A DNA stretch of 64,000 nt, from contig NC_090943.1 of assembly GCF_040807025.1 (NCBI RefSeq), positions 26,069,213 through 26,133,212 on the forward strand, read 5' to 3'. The notes below the pieces were generated by a model, which was not told the DNA's origin, ran no database searches, and saw only the letters and a list, made by a program, of their open reading frames with translations. This stretch comes from Struthio camelus. Lineage: Eukaryota; Chordata; Aves; Struthioniformes; Struthionidae. The position numbers and the translations under genes were made by a program. Shown piece after piece: positions 58,677 to 64,000 of the stretch; position 1 is the first letter of the stretch, and every line of letters starts with the position of its first letter.

Positions 58677-59025
58677 ATAAAATATGGACATTTCTTGTCT
58701 GCTACATGTGAAATGCTTACTTGCCAGCTCTGTTTTCATATTTTGTTTAGATATTTTTTTATACTTTTCATTTCCACTTCAGGTGTATGGGATATTTTGT
58801 GCTATTTGGACTTTTGCTGAGACAGCCAGTGGAAAGATTCATTTTACACTTTAATCTATTTGATATTCTGGTATTTGCTCATTTCTTTCTCCCGATTCAG
58901 TGCTTTTAAAATCCAAGTGCTTCATCCCCTCAATCATATTTCAGTTGTAGGCAAAAGCAATCATAAATTACTGTTACAGATGACCACAGAAAGTAAATAA
59001 ATGAGTACGCTGCAGAACCCAGGAA
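58677..59025 (+). other. STEAP1: Probable STEAP1 3' UTR up to the first canonical poly(A) signal
   Basis: The first AATAAA after the stop codon is at 58996-59001. The intervening sequence is T-rich with ATATTTT and ATTTTT stretches, typical of a vertebrate 3' UTR. Later signals near 60,336-60,345 could give a longer UTR. The cleavage site is not determined by the sequence alone. Confidence 0.5.
58996..59001 (+). terminator. Candidate polyadenylation signal AATAAA (proximal)
   Basis: Canonical hexamer about 320 nt after the STEAP1 stop, followed by a TG-containing stretch. It is the nearest canonical signal. Confidence 0.45.
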
Positions 59026-59385
59026 TGCTTTCTGCTTCCCACAGTCATGTTTGTCCCCTGGTTACGTCTCAGTATTATAATGGGACAACAACTGGGTATT
59101 TACTTTCCTGATCTCCCGTACGCCCTGCATCCTACACGTTTCACCCTGCAGAAGGGGGACCTTAGCACATGGGCAAGACAGAAGCCGTGCTGCATGCCCA
59201 CCAGGTATTGAACTTAAGACAATCAGGGAACTGATTGTCTTGGGAACTTTACAGAGTAAATCTCTCCTGTTTAGGTTTAAGCACAGCTTAAAAAAATAGT
59301 TATTAGACTCCAATCTACATCTTACAGTATTTACATCTTGTAGACTGGATATGTCTCTATTTACTACACTTAAAACTATACAACG

Positions 59386-59418
59386 TTTCCTCCCCCCCCC
59401 CCCCCTTTTTTTTTTTCC
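59386..59418 (+). repeat. 33-nt homopyrimidine tract with C14 joined to T11
   Basis: An uninterrupted pyrimidine run contains 14 Cs (59392-59405) directly followed by 11 Ts (59406-59416). It lies about 0.7 kb after the STEAP1 stop. Minus-strand reading frames through it give Lys/Gly runs that are not genuine coding sequence. Confidence 0.95.
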
Positions 59419-60335
59419 ATGAACACATTCTTTTGTTTCTGATGCTGGAAAATTTCCATGCTTTTGACCTAAGCCTGCAGCTGTTGACATGTGCTAAACT
59501 TTGTTCACACAAATTATTCCTATGGGATAGTAGTGGGATTTTACTGCCTATTCTAGGGCCAGCACAATGGTATGACTGGAAGAAAAACATTAAAAATAGC
59601 CATTTGAATCTTAACATTGATTTGGTGAGATTATCATGTAAAATTGCTTCTGAATGCATTAGCTTTTACTGAAATTTTAGTGTAAGCTAATGAAACTTCA
59701 CTTTCTTTATGTTGTGTAAGTCTGGCTGAATATTTCAAATGAATAATTAGTTTGTTAGCATCTATTTTTAAAAAAGTTACGTAGTAGCTACGAGTTTCAC
59801 CCAGAATCAGAAACATGCAGCTGCGAGTCTCTCTACATGAATTGACTAACGATGTCAACTACTGCTAGGAGCAATTGAATGAGAATTGTAATTGGTAATG
59901 ATTCTAATAGTAAAGCACAAACAGGAAAACTATAGCTGCATAACAAAATATTAAGTACATGGAGGTAATGATTCTGCAACTAGTGATCCTGCTGTATATT
60001 TGTGGACTTTAAGCATAAATAACAGACTGACAGGGATACTACATTTTGTATTTTTTCCTGATTGTAACTCCATGCAATAATTGCAATTTAAAAGTTGGCC
60101 TTGTTTTTTGCACTTGATGTAGTAATATATTGCTGTGGACAGTATAGTGCAGTTGTGGTTGTCTGTGTAATATAGACCAAAGAGTTGGCATTGTGTATAG
60201 ACTCAGTAACGCGTGAGAGAGACAAGCACTGTCTGAAACACAGGAAGCCAATCTGCAATGTGAATTTAAGAAATCTAAAATAGAAAAGGAAAAGTGCAGT
60301 TGTCAATATGTTAACATTTAAATTTCTGTAAATGA

Positions 60336-60345
60336 AATAAATAAA
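60336..60345 (+). terminator. Candidate distal polyadenylation signal (overlapping AATAAATAAA)
   Basis: Two overlapping AATAAA hexamers lie about 1.66 kb after the STEAP1 stop. They could serve a longer 3' UTR isoform. Such motifs also arise by chance in AT-rich DNA. Confidence 0.25.
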
Positions 60346-62609
60346 ATTAATTAGAAGTAGTATTAGGGGTGAAGAATAAGATCTACCAAAAACTTATTCA
60401 GAGTATTACCTGCAATCTGTTGGCAGCAGTCATGAAAAGACTTACTAAAATTAATTTCCTCAGTGGAGCAGGCTTAGGGAAGCGGCATGATAAAGAAATC
60501 TAATTGTCTTCTGTATTACCCCTTAGCTATTCATAAGGTGTGCCCAAATTTACTACTTAGGACAAAGCTGAGATTGTAAGTACCCCAGGCAACCCCTGTA
60601 TGCGTCCAGGGAAAAGATTGACGTTTGGTTTTATTGAAATAGTTGTTAAATTATGCTCTTCAGAATCAATCCTACTTCATCTTATTTAGAAAATTCTGGA
60701 GAACTTAATTCAATCTCTAACTTTGTTAAATTCTGGTCAAAAAGTTGGAATCATTGTTTACAGCTGGCCATAGAAGCCAACCATTTGACACAGAGCAAAA
60801 TAAACAGCTTCAAGGGTAACCAGCCATTGTGACACAGAGCAGAAGCTGACCCTCGATCACTGAAAACTGAAAGGAGGTGAATGAAGATTCGCCTTGGAAA
60901 AAGCCATTTACAGCTATTAGTATGGCATGCGTTAAACGAAACCAAGGCAAATTTATATTGTATACCTGTGGAGAGCAAAACAGTTCTTGGGAACAGTAAT
61001 GGACTTTAAGGCTTTTCATTTCATTATCACCATTACTAATTGAAATCCTTTGCAAGTACGCTCCATTAGGTATGATCTGTCTTCACATCAGTTTGCACTG
61101 GATCCGTGAGCATGGAGAAGAGGTGTACGGTCAGTATGAGTATGAAATTAATAGGCGGTGGGAGTTAGGGAACAGTGCTTTTCGGGTATGCGATTTACTG
61201 CAAAGCAATAGGATATAGACCACTGAGTCATTTTTGAAAGTGGGACTTTGATTCCTAAGTTGCTTTGGCCCTTTTGAAATTTTTGTCCAAGTTCTCATAA
61301 CCTTTTATCATTGAATATAAAAGACTATCTTAATTTGGTGTCTAAAGGACAGACCTTATTGCAGATGCCGTTGTTAGAAGACAGGCCAAGAACTCCATGG
61401 TCCTGTAAATATATTACCTACCCTTCACTGTAAAAAGTGCTCCAGTCGTCTGTTCTAAGGCATCTTTATCCAAGCAGAAGGAAAGAACTGTTGTCCATAC
61501 TGTTTGTTGTACGTACGGCGTATGAAATCAGAACAAGGCACATCACAAGCACAAAACTCCTTTCAAGAAGTACTAAAGAAATGCTTGTACAGGTACATCT
61601 ATATTTATCTAGCTACTCTTAGTGCAGCAGCAAAGAATTTAGATTCATCACACTTAAAGCTATTGAGAAATTGTGTCTTAACAAAGCGTTCTATTACACT
61701 ATTCTGTTCCATGCACGCATAATACCAGGTAGCGCAATCTAGCATAACTTCATTAATTTCAGTCTCTGTTAATATGGGTTGAAATCCTAACTTAAGTTAC
61801 AAATGAAAACCAATTACAAGATCATCACATGCTATCCAAATTGACATTTAACCTCATCACTCAGTTGGGGACATTAAGCACACTTCATGTTTTTCTTTCT
61901 AGAATTGCCCAATGGTCTTTTACCAGCTGAAGTTTGCATAGCATCTACCAAAGCTATCCTGAAAATGACACATCCAAACATTCAAGTATTTTTTTCCTAT
62001 GGATTCTATCAAACAGGAGACAGATTTTCTTTGTGACAACTAGCCTTTCCTCTAGAAAGCACTGTTTAATGATTAGGGCCAGAATTTGAGACCTCATATC
62101 AAGTATCTTCTCTGCTCTGTGAGTCTAAAGTGAACTACTTCACCTCTAAGTAGCTGACTTCCCAATCTGCCGTCCTGGAGCGGTAACACTTTCCAGGACA
62201 TTGCAACAGTGTGTTCCATCTCTTAAGACATTCAGATACAATGTTGGGGGTGGTCATGCAAGCCGGTAATGGACTACCAGAGAAAATGCTGTTGACGGTA
62301 CTTTTATTTCTGCCATTGTAATAGATAAGATTTAGTTCAACAGCAATCAAAATGTGTGCATATGCATCTTTTAATTTATGCCTATGTAGCCATTTCAAAA
62401 TTCAGTGTATTAATATGCCTATATACTATTATAATGCATGAAAGCAATGAATGTGCCAGTTTGGGGCATTGATTTATGTAACACTGATTACTTGTATGAA
62501 ATTATGCATCATTAAATACTTCAATATGTACCATATCTGCCATTGTGTCATACACATCCAGGCCTGTATCAGGGTAAAAAGGCACAAGAGAATCAAGAAG
62601 AGCTGTTAG

Positions 62610-63080
62610 TGCAGACAATAAACTGGCTTTAATCAAAGGGAACCGTTCTCCCCGTGCTGGCTGCAGTGGCCTCAAGTCTCCAAAGGAGAGAAGACAGAAA
62701 TGTGAGCAGCAAAAAGGACACTTCCATAGAGGAATGTACTGAAAGGAGTGGAAACTCTTTTACTGACAGACCACATATTCTAGCAGTCAGAGGAGCAACA
62801 GAAGGCTGAGCTAGTTGTGCAATGCTTTGGAGACGGATCTGCGATCCCTGAAAACACTGGGCAAAGACCAGGAAAAGCTCAACAATGGTGCGGACATTGA
62901 GGAGGGGAATGCAGCACAGCCGTATTTTTTCATAGGAATTTATCACCCTAGTGTGAGCGATTTTGCAATCCCCGTAAAAAGACTGGCAATTTAACTTAAG
63001 CCAGCTTAAACTGGACAGTTCAGGCATATCTATCCAAATGAGCCTGGTGACTGTCCAGCTGAGGTGGGGAGGTGTTGGCC
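62610..63080 (-). other. Unassigned GC-richer segment with a 132-codon minus-strand open frame
   Basis: A minus-strand frame runs from 63027 to 62629 (132 residues, Leu- and Ser-rich, with no recognised domain) in a patch richer in GC and CpG than its surroundings. On the + strand there is an AATAAA near the left edge. It could be an old repeat, a lncRNA exon, a regulatory block or chance. No protein function is proposed. Confidence 0.25.
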
Positions 63081-63377
63081 TGAATTTTGACTAATGACAA
63101 TAGATACTATGTTTTCTTACATTTTGTATGCCCATTGAGAAGGATGGTGTGTATCAGCAAACACATGTTTTCTGTTGACAATTAAGTGCAAGAAATGATG
63201 AAAATAATGTATATTCTCCCAGAACAACTAAATTCATGATTTCTAGATATGTCAGCTTGCAAGTAGCTGTGTTTGTGAATTAGATCCTCAAATGCAAGGT
63301 TAAGGCCAACTCCAAAATTGAATGAAAAAATCATTTATTACCATTTATCTACATTTTTCCCCACTATGCAACATGCT

Positions 63378-63426
63378 TGTATTCTTCATTAAAAGAATGA
63401 AGAATTGTATTCTTCATTAAAAGAAT
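63378..63426 (+). repeat. 21-bp direct repeat with embedded hairpin
   Basis: The 21-mer that starts TGTATTCTTCATT occurs at 63378-63398 and again at 63406-63426. Between them, ATTCTTCATT (63381-63390) and its exact reverse complement (63396-63405) form a perfect 10-bp inverted repeat with a 5-nt loop. This looks like a local duplication or replication-slippage product. Confidence 0.9.
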
Positions 63427-64000
63427 TTATTCTTGATCCCATTCCCAGTATAGTATGGTCACTGAAAATACTACTTGAAATAAGATGAAATTCTTTGCTC
63501 CTGCAGCTACCCCATATAGCCAGTAGTTTTCTTGGCAGGAGTTTATAAGGGCTTCTAAAATTCAAAACTCAAGTTATTTCATCCTATTTCAGTAGCAAGA
63601 ATGTTTTATTGCTTGGCTTATTTGTCAGGCTCTTAGTTTTCCATGAATCAGTAGACAAAAAATGTGTTCTAGAAATTATCACCAAAACATACAAAACTGA
63701 GTGACCTCAACATAGCTGTGGAACTGCGTGGCTTCATTTGTAGAGAAGATGATCTCATGTCTTCCCTTCTTTTCCACTACCTCCACAGTTTCTATTATTG
63801 TCCCTTCATAACATGAAAAGTTATGTTAACCATTTTTGAACTTCAGAATAATTTTTAAGCTAATTTTCTTAAGATGAGATAAAATAAATTGGTTAAAAGA
63901 ACAAAGCAAAAAATTCTGAAAACATGCTGAATACACTCCTGGAAAACGTAGTCTGCTCTAATCACTTTTAAGAGTATCTGTCACAGCTGATCATTGCCAC
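63427..64000. other. Right end of window, nothing recognised
   Basis: AT-rich sequence with no supported exon, repeat or RNA gene. Confidence 0.6.

Larger units (their letters stand above)
59026..62580. other. STEAP1 downstream flank with no recognised gene
   Basis: AT-rich DNA holding the homopyrimidine tract and distal poly(A) motifs given separately. All open frames are short and unlike known families. No STEAP2 exon was recognised, although mammalian gene order would place STEAP2 downstream of STEAP1. Confidence 0.6.

Noticed and set aside
58677..64000. Possible STEAP2 start in the downstream flank
   Set aside because: No frame resembles the NADPH-binding oxidoreductase domain or any STEAP2 exon, and no second CpG island is visible.

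Overview
The window looks like a piece of an avian macrochromosome (another CR1-rich sauropsid is possible). It is mostly AT-rich, intron-rich vertebrate DNA. The only clearly recognisable interspersed repeats are CR1-type LINEs, and there is one CpG island and one intact multi-exon protein gene. There is no sign of operons, bacterial ribosome binding sites or CRISPR.

Layout: (1) About 1-35,300 is gene-poor intergenic DNA. It holds simple repeats, two long alternating purine-pyrimidine tracts and a few local GC-rich patches, and no supported exon. (2) About 35,306-38,893 is a long 5'-truncated CR1 retrotransposon on the + strand. It has remnants of ORF1 (esterase-like) and ORF2 (endonuclease plus reverse transcriptase) and ends in the typical ATTCTGTG-type tail. 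It is broken by two in-frame TGA stops, frameshifts, a short deletion and a catalytic-site substitution in the RT. (3) About 39,596-39,706 is a short reverse CR1 scrap, and 44,911-45,950 is a CR1 cluster whose order suggests a nested insertion. (4) About 47,900-49,250 is a strong CpG island, the likely promoter and 5' exon region of the gene that follows. (5) 52,348-58,676 carries the four coding exons of STEAP1 on the + strand, all joined by phase-0 introns, giving a 342-residue six-transmembrane protein that keeps both expected heme-ligand histidines. (6) About 58,677-64,000 is 3' UTR and flank, with a C14-T11 homopolymer junction and an unexplained open frame on the minus strand.

STEAP1 is the only gene I am confident in. 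In mammals the locus is followed by STEAP2 in the same orientation. No STEAP2 exon was seen before the window ends, so if synteny holds that gene begins further right. The most interesting testable points are an in-frame GC-rich N-terminal extension that the CpG-island exon could add to STEAP1, the nested CR1 cluster, and the 46 and 54 nt Z-DNA-prone tracts. I saw no convincing new biological system.
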